NCBI RefSeq assembly: GCF_012927265.1
Contig: NZ_JABBGF010000001.1
Span: forward strand, 742,502-806,501
Direction: 5' to 3'
DNA length: 64,000 nucleotides
DNA from: Chryseobacterium cheonjiense
GTDB lineage: Bacteria > Bacteroidota > Bacteroidia > Flavobacteriales > Weeksellaceae
The notes beneath the pieces are model-generated. The model searched no databases. It was not told the DNA's origin and saw nothing but the letters and a program-made list of their open reading frames with translations. Below, one piece after another: positions 55,713-63,261 of this stretch. A program made the translations under genes and the position numbers. The first letter of the stretch is position 1. Every line of letters begins with the position of its first letter.

Positions 55713-55782
55713 ATAGAAATGATCGTTTAAAAACAATGAATAATTGTTTGGTGTTTTGTGGGATTGTAGTGATGGATGTTTT

Positions 55783-55843
55783 TAAACCACCCCGTCAAAA
55801 ATTTTTTAAATTTTCGACACCCCTCCAAAGGAGGGGAATTTTT
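55783..55843 (-). repeat. Family A repeat, copy 6
   Basis: Reverse orientation: AAACCACCCCGTCAAAAATT, TTTAAATTTTCG, CACCCCTCCaaaGGAGGGGAA TTTTT. Same arm type as copy 5. Confidence 0.85.
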
Positions 55844-55867
55844 ATTGTGTTGGTGGTATATTGTTTT

Positions 55868-55984
55868 GTCATTCTGAACAGAGCGAAGCGGCGTGAAGTA
55901 TCTTTTTAACCACAGATTTCGCGGATTTACACGGATGATTGTGTGTTATCTTGGCGGATGAGATTCTTCCTTCGTCAGAATGAC
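55868..55984. repeat. Family D repeat, copy 1
   Basis: GTCATTCTGAACAGAGCGAA GCGGCGTGAAG, then CACAGATTTCGCGGATTTAC ACGGAT, and an outer arm AGATTCTTCC ... TCAGAATGAC. The array at 58085-58294 has the same core. Confidence 0.7.
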
Positions 55985-56118
55985 ATCGCATTATTGATGT
56001 GTGTTCCTGCTTGTATTAAGCTTGTTATGCTGTAGTTTTTAAACAATAATTTGTTGTGTGTGCTGATGGTTGGTTTAGATTCTTACAGGATGACAAACAG
56101 GGATGGTGTTTTTTAAAC

Positions 56119-56237
56119 AATGAATAATTGTTTGGTGTTTCGGTGGATTGTAGTGATGGACGGTTTGAAACCACCCCGTCAAAAATTTTTCAAATTTTTG
56201 CCACCCCTCCAAAGGAGGGGAATTTTTATTGTGTTGG
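56119..56237 (-). repeat. Family A repeat copy 7 inside a duplicated 120-bp segment
   Basis: The repeat core at 56168-56227 (AAACCACCCCGTCAAAAATT, TTTCAAATTTTTG, CCACCCCTCCaaaGGAGGGG) is embedded in flanks that also occur at 55733-55857 (AATGAATAATTGTTTGGTGT, GTGGATTGTAGTGATGGA, AATTTTTATTGTGTTGG). The whole segment looks duplicated. Confidence 0.8.
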
Positions 56238-56431
56238 TTGGGATCCTTTGCGGGATGACAATCGGAGCGTATGAATTCTGAATGTGCAGAGTAAAAGCAT
56301 CAGCAGTTATATGTTAATTTTATTTCAAATAGAGCAAATCTATTAATTCAGTCTTTTTAAAATCAATTTTTAGGTCTACCTTTATTCTATTCAAATAAAT
56401 AACATTAAACAGTAATACAATAAAAAGATCT

Positions 56432-58060
56432 ATGGAATCATCAAGCACCCCTTTATTTCACGAAATATTCAAACCCTACAACGAAATTCCCGAAGAGTAT
56501 AAAGTTCCCGAAATCCACCAGCGCGAATACCTCCTCAATGGTGAGCTGGTAGCCTGGAGCGGAGACGTACAGGAAATCTATTCGCCGGTATGTATTCCCA
56601 CAGAAAACGGTCCGCAGCGGAAGCTTCTGGGAAGTGTTCCCAACATCGGCCCGAAGGAAGCAATGGAAGTGCTGGATGCCTGCGTAAAAGCTTATGATAA
56701 CGGGTTGGGAGAGTGGCCGACGATGTCGGTGGAAGGAAGAATCAAATGTATGCAGAAGTTCGTATACCTAATGATTCAGCAGCGGGACGTGATCATCAGG
56801 CTGCTGATGTGGGAAATCGGAAAAACATTAGGAGATTCTACCAAAGAGTTTGACAGGACGGTAGATTATATCAACCAGACCATTGATGCGTTAAAGGATC
56901 TTGACCGCGAGTCGTCCCGCTTCCAACAGGCGGAAGGTACCATCGCACAGATCAGAAGAGCGCCTTTGGGAGTTGTTCTCAGTATGGGACCTTTCAATTA
57001 TCCTTTAAATGAAATATTTACGACGCTTATCCCTGCGCTGATTATGGGAAATACGATTCTGTTTAAACTTCCTAAACATGGTGTTCTCGCACATTATCCT
57101 TTGCTGAATGCTTTTAAGGAAGCTTTCCCGAAAGGAACAGTTAATACATTATACGGAAAGGGCTCTGAAATTATCACCCCGATTATGGAAAGCGGAAAAG
57201 TGAATGTGCTGGCTTTCATCGGTTCCAGCAAAGTGGCCAATGGTTTGAAAAAACTTCATCCGAAGGTTAATCGTTTACGTGCTATTTTAAGCCTTGATGC
57301 AAAAAATGCTGCGATTGTTACCAAAAATGCCAACCTTGACGTTGCGGTGAATGAGTGTATTCTGGGATCGCTTTCTTTTAACGGACAGCGTTGTACTGCT
57401 CTTAAGCTGATCTTTGTACAGAAAGACGTAGCAGAAGCGTTTACGCAAAAGCTGACAGCTGCTGTTGCAGCGATGAAGCCAGGGCTTCCGTGGGAAAAGG
57501 ATGTTAAAATAACCCCGCTTCCGGAAGTCAATAAGCCGCCTTACCTGAAAGAATGTATAGATGATGCGAAGTCAAAAGGCGCCAAAGTTCTTAATGAGAA
57601 TGGTGGTTTTAATGAGGCTTCTTTCTTCTTCCCGGCGGTGGTTTATCCCGTAAACAGCGATATGAAGCTTTATCATGAGGAACAGTTCGGGCCGGTGATT
57701 CCGGTGGTTCCTTTCGAGAGTATTGATGAGCCGATCGAGTACCAGGTGAATGCAGACCACGGAATGCAGGTGAGCATTTTCAGTGAAGATCCATTGGAAG
57801 TATCGAAATTAATCGATCCTTTCGTTAATCTTGTAAGCCGTGTGAATATTAACTGTCAGGCACAGCGTGGCCCGGATGTTTTTCCTTTTACGGGAAGAAA
57901 AGACAGTGCGGAAGGAACGCTTTCGGTATTTGATGCGTTACGTTCTTTCTCTATTCGTTCGCTGGTAGCTGCGAAAGTAACGGAATCGAATAAGAATCTT
58001 CTGAATACGATTGTGCGGGATCATGATTCTAATTTCCTGAGTACGGATTATATTTTTTAA
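56432..58060 (+). CDS. NADP-dependent glyceraldehyde-3-phosphate dehydrogenase-like (GapN family)
   Basis: A 542-residue aldehyde-dehydrogenase fold close to the non-phosphorylating GapN group. Family marks are APLGVVLSMGPFNYPLNEIF, LIPALIMGNTILFKLPKHG, FIGSSKVA, the catalytic Cys in SLSFNGQRCTALK, and the HEEQFGPVIPVVPF block. The usual ELGGK general-base motif reads SLDAKN here, with Asp where some relatives have Glu. It would oxidise glyceraldehyde-3-phosphate to 3-phosphoglycerate with NADPH. It is flanked on both sides by repeat-filled intergenic DNA. Confidence 0.85.
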   Translation: MESSSTPLFHEIFKPYNEIPEEYKVPEIHQREYLLNGELVAWSGDVQEIYSPVCIPTENGPQRKLLGSVPNIGPKEAMEVLDACVKAYDNGLGEWPTMSVEGRIKCMQKFVYLMIQQRDVIIRLLMWEIGKTLGDSTKEFDRTVDYINQTIDALKDLDRESSRFQQAEGTIAQIRRAPLGVVLSMGPFNYPLNEIFTTLIPALIMGNTILFKLPKHGVLAHYPLLNAFKEAFPKGTVNTLYGKGSEIITPIMESGKVNVLAFIGSSKVANGLKKLHPKVNRLRAILSLDAKNAAIVTKNANLDVAVNECILGSLSFNGQRCTALKLIFVQKDVAEAFTQKLTAAVAAMKPGLPWEKDVKITPLPEVNKPPYLKECIDDAKSKGAKVLNENGGFNEASFFFPAVVYPVNSDMKLYHEEQFGPVIPVVPFESIDEPIEYQVNADHGMQVSIFSEDPLEVSKLIDPFVNLVSRVNINCQAQRGPDVFPFTGRKDSAEGTLSVFDALRSFSIRSLVAAKVTESNKNLLNTIVRDHDSNFLSTDYIF

Positions 58061-58084
58061 TATTAAGTGATGGGCTTTGTCATT

Positions 58085-58294
58085 TTGAACAGAATGGAGG
58101 GGCGTGAAGAATCTATTTTCCCACAGATTTCGCGGATTTGCACGGATCTGTGATTTGAACAGAGCGGGGTGATGTGAGGAATCTTTTTAGCACAGATTTC
58201 GCGGGTTTGCACGGATCTTTGATTTGAACAGAGCAGTGCGGCGTGAAGAGTTTTTTTTAAGCACAGATTTCGCGGATTTACACGGATGATGGTG
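58085..58294. repeat. Tandem array of the 70-bp family D unit, three copies
   Basis: TTGAACAGA starts at 58085, 58155 and 58224 (periods 70 and 69). Each unit continues with GTGAAGAATCTTTTTAGCAC AGATTTCGCGGATTT-CACGGAT. Part of the 713-bp gap 58061-58773, which contains no gene. Confidence 0.8.
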
Positions 58295-58398
58295 CGTTAT
58301 CATGGGGAGATTCTTCCTTCATCATAATGACACAGGGAGGGGTTTGTTGAAGCAGTGAATGCTTGTTTTGAGTGAATTGTTAATGTTGTGATCTTTTT

Positions 58399-58518
58399 AA
58401 ACCACCTCGTCGTAAATTCTTTGAATTTTCGCCACCAGTGCCTCTGTGCTTTTTATTTATAATTATTTATAAATAGAATCGGCGAATCTCGTTCCTCGAT
58501 TTCCAAGGGAGGGGAATT
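58399..58518 (-). repeat. Family A repeat, long form (copy 8)
   Basis: Reverse orientation: AAACCACCTCGTCGTAAATT, CTTTGAATTTTCGCCACC, then the long core (ATTTATAAATAGAATCGGCG, TCTCGTTCCTCGATTTCC) and GGGAGGGGAATTG. It combines the arm type of copies 5-7 with the long core of copies 2 and 4. Confidence 0.8.
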
Positions 58519-58704
58519 GTATCGTGTTAGTGGAATATGTTGTTCTGTATTCTGAACAGTTATTTCCATTACGTTTGTCATGCTGAAAGCATCTCTACAG
58601 CGCTTTATTGTGAGTTCAGTAGTTGCTTCGACCGATTTAAGATGGGGTAGATGGTTGGTTGAGTAACTTTTATTTTAAAGAATTACATCATTATACTATA
58701 TAAT

Positions 58705-58735
58705 AAATCCGCAGCACCAAAGGTGCTGCGGATTT
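58705..58735. terminator. Perfect 14-bp stem-loop near alpha/beta hydrolase 3' end
   Basis: AAATCCGCAGCACC pairs with GGTGCTGCGGATTT around loop aaa. The tail is T-rich on the plus strand. Confidence 0.6.
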
Positions 58736-58773
58736 TTGATTGATGAAATCAAAACATATATTGAAGAGAATTG

Positions 58774-59604
58774 TTATTGCGAAGTAAGAAATCTGCTGAT
58801 GATCGCGTTCAGCTCTTCAGCATGGGTCACGTTGAGACCGTGAGGTGCGCCTTCAATAATCATGAAATCGTTGTTAAGAATTCCGTTGGCGGCTTGTTTT
58901 CCGGCAGTGTCAATAGGAACGATATTATCTGAATCTCCATGTACGATGAGTGTTTTTACGGTTACGTTTTTCAATTCGGGACGGAAATCGGTATTGGCCC
59001 AGCTTTCCGCACATTTTATGGTAGCGATGGGATTGGCAAATGATGCAATGGCCCAGTCGTAATCCAACTGCTTCTGGCTTACTGCTTTTGAAAGCAGTCC
59101 TACATTGTAAAAATCTTTATGGAAGGATTCCAGGAAGGTGATGCGGTCTGTTTTCAGGGCATTCATAATTTCATCAAGCTTTTCCTGAGGAACACCGTCG
59201 GGATTGTCATCTTTCTGTTTTACCAAAGGAATAATGGATGAAATTAACGCGACTTTATCGATGTTTTCGGTTCCGTAATTGGTGAGATACCGAACGACTT
59301 CGCCACCACCCATTGAAAATCCGAAAAGGATCACATTTTTAAGATCCAGCTGCGTGATGATTTCATGAAGATCCTGCGCAAGCCCGTCATAATCGTAACC
59401 ATTAAGGCTTGGCGATGATTTCCCGAATCCTTTTCGGTCATAGGTAATAACCCGGTAGCCGAGATCCAGCAGAACAGGAATCTGCATTTCCCACGATTTT
59501 CCGCTTAACGGCCATCCGTGAATTAAAATAATGGGTTGTCCGGATCCTAAATCTTCATAGTAAAGTTCGACGTTTTTATCGTCCTGTTTCGTAATAAAAG
59601 GCAT
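58774..59604 (-). CDS. Alpha/beta hydrolase, chloroperoxidase-like
   Basis: About 276 residues from the ATG at 59604 (MPFITKQDDKNVELYYED); an earlier in-frame ATG lies 33 bp upstream. Motifs: HGWPLSGKSWE near the oxyanion site, DRKGFGKSSP, the nucleophile elbow GFSMGGGE, VHGDSDNIVP with the acid, and GAPHGLNVTH with the His. The length and pattern match the cofactor-free haloperoxidase/arylesterase subgroup. The physiological substrate is unknown. Confidence 0.86.
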   Translation of the reverse strand: MPFITKQDDKNVELYYEDLGSGQPIILIHGWPLSGKSWEMQIPVLLDLGYRVITYDRKGFGKSSPSLNGYDYDGLAQDLHEIITQLDLKNVILFGFSMGGGEVVRYLTNYGTENIDKVALISSIIPLVKQKDDNPDGVPQEKLDEIMNALKTDRITFLESFHKDFYNVGLLSKAVSQKQLDYDWAIASFANPIATIKCAESWANTDFRPELKNVTVKTLIVHGDSDNIVPIDTAGKQAANGILNNDFMIIEGAPHGLNVTHAEELNAIISRFLTSQ

Positions 59605-59820
59605 ATTGATATTTTTTTGGTGTACCACAGAAGACACAAATATTAAGCCATAAATACCATTTCGTCTATATTGTTCTTGTTATACTATATCCGTTAATTG
59701 TCCGCCAGTTCAGGGGTTTTGCAGTGTAGCAAAGAAGATGTACCGAAAGCTTGTTGACCAGCTTGACCAGTATATTGTTGTAAAAACTAAATTTATTATT
59801 AAAAAAAAGCTGACATTCGC

Positions 59821-59845
59821 TGTAACATTTTTAAAGGGTTGTTAC
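59821..59845 (+). promoter_or_regulatory. Possible ECF self-promoter
   Basis: TGTAACA at 59821-59827 and an inverted TGTTAC at 59840-59845 lie upstream of the sigma-factor start. TGTAAC resembles an ECF -35 element; the -10 part is not convincing. Confidence 0.3.
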
Positions 59846-59869
59846 TAACCTCACAGAGCGTTAGAAATT

Positions 59870-60376
59870 ATGGTCTCAACAGAACAGGATTTTTTAGATA
59901 AAATTGAAAAGCATAAAGGAATCATTTTCAAGATTTCTAAAATGTACATGGACGATAAAGACGACCGTGACGATCTTTTTCAGGAAATTACCTATCAGGT
60001 CTGGAAGGCGTATCCCGGCTTCAAAGGTCAGAGTGAATTTTCTACGTGGCTGTACCGTATTGCCTTGAATACGGCGATTATCTTTCTTAAAAATGAGAAA
60101 AAAAGAAGTTTCATCAGTAACGGCTCTTACACCGAATACAAGATTGCCCATGAAGAATTTAGTAATGATAAAGAAGAAAAGCTGAATGAAATGTATAAAG
60201 CCATCAACCAGCTGAATCCTATTGACAAAGCTTTTATTTTCTATTATCTCGAAGATTTTTCCGGAAGAGAGATTGCAGAACAGATGGGAATTTCGGAAGG
60301 AAATGTACGGGTAAAAATGAACCGCGCCAAGAATAAACTTAAAGATATTTTAAACTCAAATCAAACACCATATTAA
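59870..60376 (+). CDS. ECF RNA polymerase sigma factor
   Basis: A 168-residue sigma-70 factor of the extracytoplasmic type. Region 2 contains DDKDDRDDLFQEITYQVWKA and FSTWLYRIALNTAI; region 4 has EREIAEQ-like HTH (DFSGREIAEQMGISEGNVRVKMNRAK). The gene for a membrane protein begins 10 bp after its stop, so the pair probably forms an operon in which that protein controls the sigma factor. Confidence 0.92.
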   Translation: MVSTEQDFLDKIEKHKGIIFKISKMYMDDKDDRDDLFQEITYQVWKAYPGFKGQSEFSTWLYRIALNTAIIFLKNEKKRSFISNGSYTEYKIAHEEFSNDKEEKLNEMYKAINQLNPIDKAFIFYYLEDFSGREIAEQMGISEGNVRVKMNRAKNKLKDILNSNQTPY

Positions 60377-60386
60377 ATCAACTGTC

Positions 60387-60983
60387 ATGAATATCGATGA
60401 ACTGAAAAATACCTGGAATCAGGACGATTCTTTTGAAGAAACCCCGGAAATAAGTATGGAACAGAAGAATAAAATCAACCTTCCGCTTGAAAAAATCCGC
60501 CGCAATATGCGCATGGAATTCTGGTCTACCGTAGGAATTTTTGTTTTCGCATTTACCCTTATAGCCCTTTCTGCCGGACCATTTAAGTTTAAATTTTATA
60601 TTACCATCCTTATTGCTTCGATGGTTTTTGTGACTTTCTTTTTTTTCAGTCAGTTTTTTAAACTGTATAAAAATATGAGCAGTCCCATGATGAAAACCTA
60701 CGACAGCCTGAAAGACCTGCTGCACCAATTCCAGCTGAATAAGCAGTATTATCTCTCTTTTTATCTTTCTTTTGTTCCGTTTCTGGTATGTGAGATCATT
60801 ATTGTTCTCGAATTTATTCCACGGCCGGTACCTTTGTCAGATACGAAAATTGCAAGCATTCTTATCGGCAGTATTGTAATTGTCATGCCTTTGCTTTTTG
60901 TAATCGGAAAATGGTGGTTTAAGTGGTTATATGGAAAATACATCATCCAGATTGAGAATCTTGTGAATGAGCTTAAACGATAG
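60387..60983 (+). CDS. Membrane protein downstream of ECF sigma (possible anti-sigma factor)
   Basis: A 198-residue protein. The first 50 residues are charged and cytoplasmic, with DELKNTWNQDDSFEE resembling anti-sigma N-terminal segments. Four hydrophobic segments follow (about 50-70, 75-95, 125-145, 158-178). No ZAS-type HxxxCxxC motif is seen. The position directly after the sigma gene suggests regulation of it, but this is inference. Confidence 0.72.
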   Translation: MNIDELKNTWNQDDSFEETPEISMEQKNKINLPLEKIRRNMRMEFWSTVGIFVFAFTLIALSAGPFKFKFYITILIASMVFVTFFFFSQFFKLYKNMSSPMMKTYDSLKDLLHQFQLNKQYYLSFYLSFVPFLVCEIIIVLEFIPRPVPLSDTKIASILIGSIVIVMPLLFVIGKWWFKWLYGKYIIQIENLVNELKR

Positions 60984-61011
60984 TTTCGGCGGGCCGAAAG
61001 CCCGCCGAAAC
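60983..61011. terminator. Perfect 12-bp GC-rich hairpin between convergent genes
   Basis: GTTTCGGCGGGC pairs with GCCCGCCGAAAC around loop cgaaa. It lies between the membrane protein stop and the ydcF-like gene stop. Confidence 0.7.
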
Positions 61012-61014
61012 CTT

Positions 61015-61623
61015 TTATTGTGTATAATAAGCAGGAAATTCTCTTATTAGGGCATACATATCTCTCCATTCAAAATAATCCGGACTGACGCTGCTTACAT
61101 TTTCAAAGCCTTGATCCCGAAACAGTTTTTTTGTTCTGGATACATGAAAGTATTGTGAAACGACGATCACACTTTTGAAACGAATCTGCTTTCGTAAGGC
61201 TAATGTATTTTCAACGGTAGCTCTGGTATTATTTCCGAGATTGTCGACAATAATCAGCGAATCGGGAATGCCTTGAATAATAAGAAATTCTTTCATTTTA
61301 TCTCCTTCATAAAAGCCCTCTTTTCCCAGTCCACCGCTTACCAGAATTTGTTTGACACGTCCTGTCTTAAATAGCTGTACTCCGGTTTTCAGCCGCATTT
61401 CGAGCCGCTTGGATAAAGTGCCGTCTTCATTAACTTTATTTCCGAGTATCACGGCAAGATCTGCATTTTTTCTACTGTCGGAAAGTCCGTCAGAAATGAT
61501 AAATACTGTGTGTCCCACAAACCAGACAGCAACTGTAAAGACCAATATTTTAATTACTTTTAATATATTCTTGACCACTGGCTTACTGTAATTATTTCGC
61601 GGTTTTTTCTTTTTTAATTTCAT
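61015..61623 (-). CDS. YdcF/SanA family (DUF218) protein
   Basis: A 202-residue protein with one N-terminal membrane segment (about 20-42) and a DUF218 domain. Its marks are AVILGNKVNEDGTLSKRLEMR, QILVSGGLG, DNLGNNTRATVENT and VVSQYFHVSRT. SanA-like members influence envelope permeability; the reaction is unknown. Its start overlaps the end of the S41 peptidase by 32 bp, so the two are coupled. Confidence 0.88.
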   Translation of the reverse strand: MKLKKKKPRNNYSKPVVKNILKVIKILVFTVAVWFVGHTVFIISDGLSDSRKNADLAVILGNKVNEDGTLSKRLEMRLKTGVQLFKTGRVKQILVSGGLGKEGFYEGDKMKEFLIIQGIPDSLIIVDNLGNNTRATVENTLALRKQIRFKSVIVVSQYFHVSRTKKLFRDQGFENVSSVSPDYFEWRDMYALIREFPAYYTQ

Positions 61624-63127
61624 TGAGGATCCAATCGAGCTGAGGGTCTCTTTTATGGATTATATCTTCCATTGTTTCCTGAACGGCAATATCAGGAACC
61701 ACACCTTTTTTAGTATTGGTAGGAGTGATATCCGGCTGTACAAAAACAAGCCCTATGGGAAGATCGATCATGGAATTGGGAAGTGTCTGGTACGAATAAA
61801 ATCCGGCTACCGTTCCGTCATTGGCGCCTCCTGTCTCCTCTCCGACAAGGGTTGCTCTTTTATCATTTTTAAGCTTTGAAGTAAGAATCGATGACGCTGA
61901 AAAACTCGCTCCGTTAATCAATACGAATATTTTACCTCTGAAAGCATTCTTATCGGGTTTTGATCGTTTATCCGCTTTTATTTTATAGTAAACCTTTCCG
62001 TCTTTTTTGTAAGTGCTGAAAGTCTGTGCAAAGAAAAAAGCAGGATAGGTAAGGGTTTTAAATGTGTATTCCAAGACATTGCTCTTGCGGAAGTAATTGG
62101 TTTTTAAAGGTGTTGTTGCAGAATTTACCTCAGAAGGTTTAATCAAAATATACGGTTCGGGAGAAAGATACGAGTACAGTTTATGAATCTCTTCCAGTGA
62201 GCCTCCATAATTGTTTCTTACGTCTATAATTAAATACGATGAGTGGGTTTCTTTTATTTTTTCAAAGGCATTTTTATAAAATTTACCTGAATAAACCCCA
62301 GAAAAACTTTTTACCTGGATGTAAGCAATCGTACTGTCTTTATCAAGGAATTTAAAATTTCTGTTATAAGAATCACTTAAAGCCACATAATCGTTGATTT
62401 TTTTCTCGTCGGTTCTTTTTTTGTTTTCCTTTTCTTTTTTAAGGTCATCACCGGATTTGGATTCCCGGGTAAGCTGATAGGTTTTTGTTTTTCCTTCATA
62501 AACTGTTTTAATGCTGGCTTGATTTTGAAAGCCTTTCTCTGCAACATAATAACTGAAAAAGAGGTCTTTCAGGAAATACGGCTTAAAAGTGGTATTGAAT
62601 CCGTCGGTACTGATGAGCTTCCTGTATCTTTTAATGTAGTAAGAAACAGGTGTATGATCGATGGAAAGAATCTCAGTTCCGGGTTTAATATTTTCAACAG
62701 AATCTTTATTTCCGCTAATAAAAAGGCGGTCATCCTGAATGTAATAATCGAAGCGGCTGAACATTCCTTTTTTATTCTCCAGGGATTTGATTTCTTTTTT
62801 GGTAATCCTTTTAGAAGGAATTCTCAGTGAAAGATGTCCTTCCCGGATATCTGAAACCACCGGCTGCAGCTTAAAATAAAACTGAAGCGGTGTAAGGGGC
62901 TTATCAATGGTATTTTTGAGACTGTCAAATTTACGGTCAAGATCCTGCTTTGAAATATACCAGAAAAGATGAGGGTGCATTTCTTTGATCTTTGAATATG
63001 CGAAATCCACATCTTGCTTCAGTTTTTCCGGCGGAATACAGATTTTCTGCCGCTCGTTGTGTTTCCGCACCGATCCGCAGGCCGTGATTAACAGAAGAAA
63101 AAGCAGGAAGAAATATTTTTTCTGCAC
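61592..63127 (-). CDS. S41 family peptidase lipoprotein
   Basis: About 511 residues from a GTG at 63127. This start gives a good lipoprotein signal (KKYFFLLFLLLITAC); an ATG at 63190 gives a poor one and lies on the wrong side of the promoter element. A PDZ-like region precedes the S41 domain with DVRNNYGGS, NGASFSASSILTSKLKN (catalytic Ser) and VGEETGGANDG. The presumed Lys is in TSKLK. It is probably a periplasmic or surface tail-specific protease. It overlaps the ydcF-like gene. Confidence 0.86.
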   Translation of the reverse strand: MQKKYFFLLFLLLITACGSVRKHNERQKICIPPEKLKQDVDFAYSKIKEMHPHLFWYISKQDLDRKFDSLKNTIDKPLTPLQFYFKLQPVVSDIREGHLSLRIPSKRITKKEIKSLENKKGMFSRFDYYIQDDRLFISGNKDSVENIKPGTEILSIDHTPVSYYIKRYRKLISTDGFNTTFKPYFLKDLFFSYYVAEKGFQNQASIKTVYEGKTKTYQLTRESKSGDDLKKEKENKKRTDEKKINDYVALSDSYNRNFKFLDKDSTIAYIQVKSFSGVYSGKFYKNAFEKIKETHSSYLIIDVRNNYGGSLEEIHKLYSYLSPEPYILIKPSEVNSATTPLKTNYFRKSNVLEYTFKTLTYPAFFFAQTFSTYKKDGKVYYKIKADKRSKPDKNAFRGKIFVLINGASFSASSILTSKLKNDKRATLVGEETGGANDGTVAGFYSYQTLPNSMIDLPIGLVFVQPDITPTNTKKGVVPDIAVQETMEDIIHKRDPQLDWILNEIKKEKTAK

Positions 63128-63138
63128 TTTTTTTAGTT

Positions 63139-63146
63139 CAAAATTA
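63139..63146 (-). promoter_or_regulatory. S41 gene promoter -7 element
   Basis: Minus-strand TAATTTTG, 11 nt before the GTG at 63127 and downstream of the ATG at 63190, so it favours the GTG start. No TTG at -33. Confidence 0.4.
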
Positions 63147-63261
63147 AAGTTTTCGTCATTACATTCCGAAAAAAGGCGTAATATTTTCATGTAAAATTAA
63201 AGGTTTTATATCGACCGAACGTCATATAGAATATTATCACTCATTAACATTTATCTGAAAA

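Noticed and set aside
58085..58294. CRISPR-like tandem array
   Set aside because: Units are contiguous and nearly identical along their whole length, so they are tandem repeats, not repeat-spacer units.
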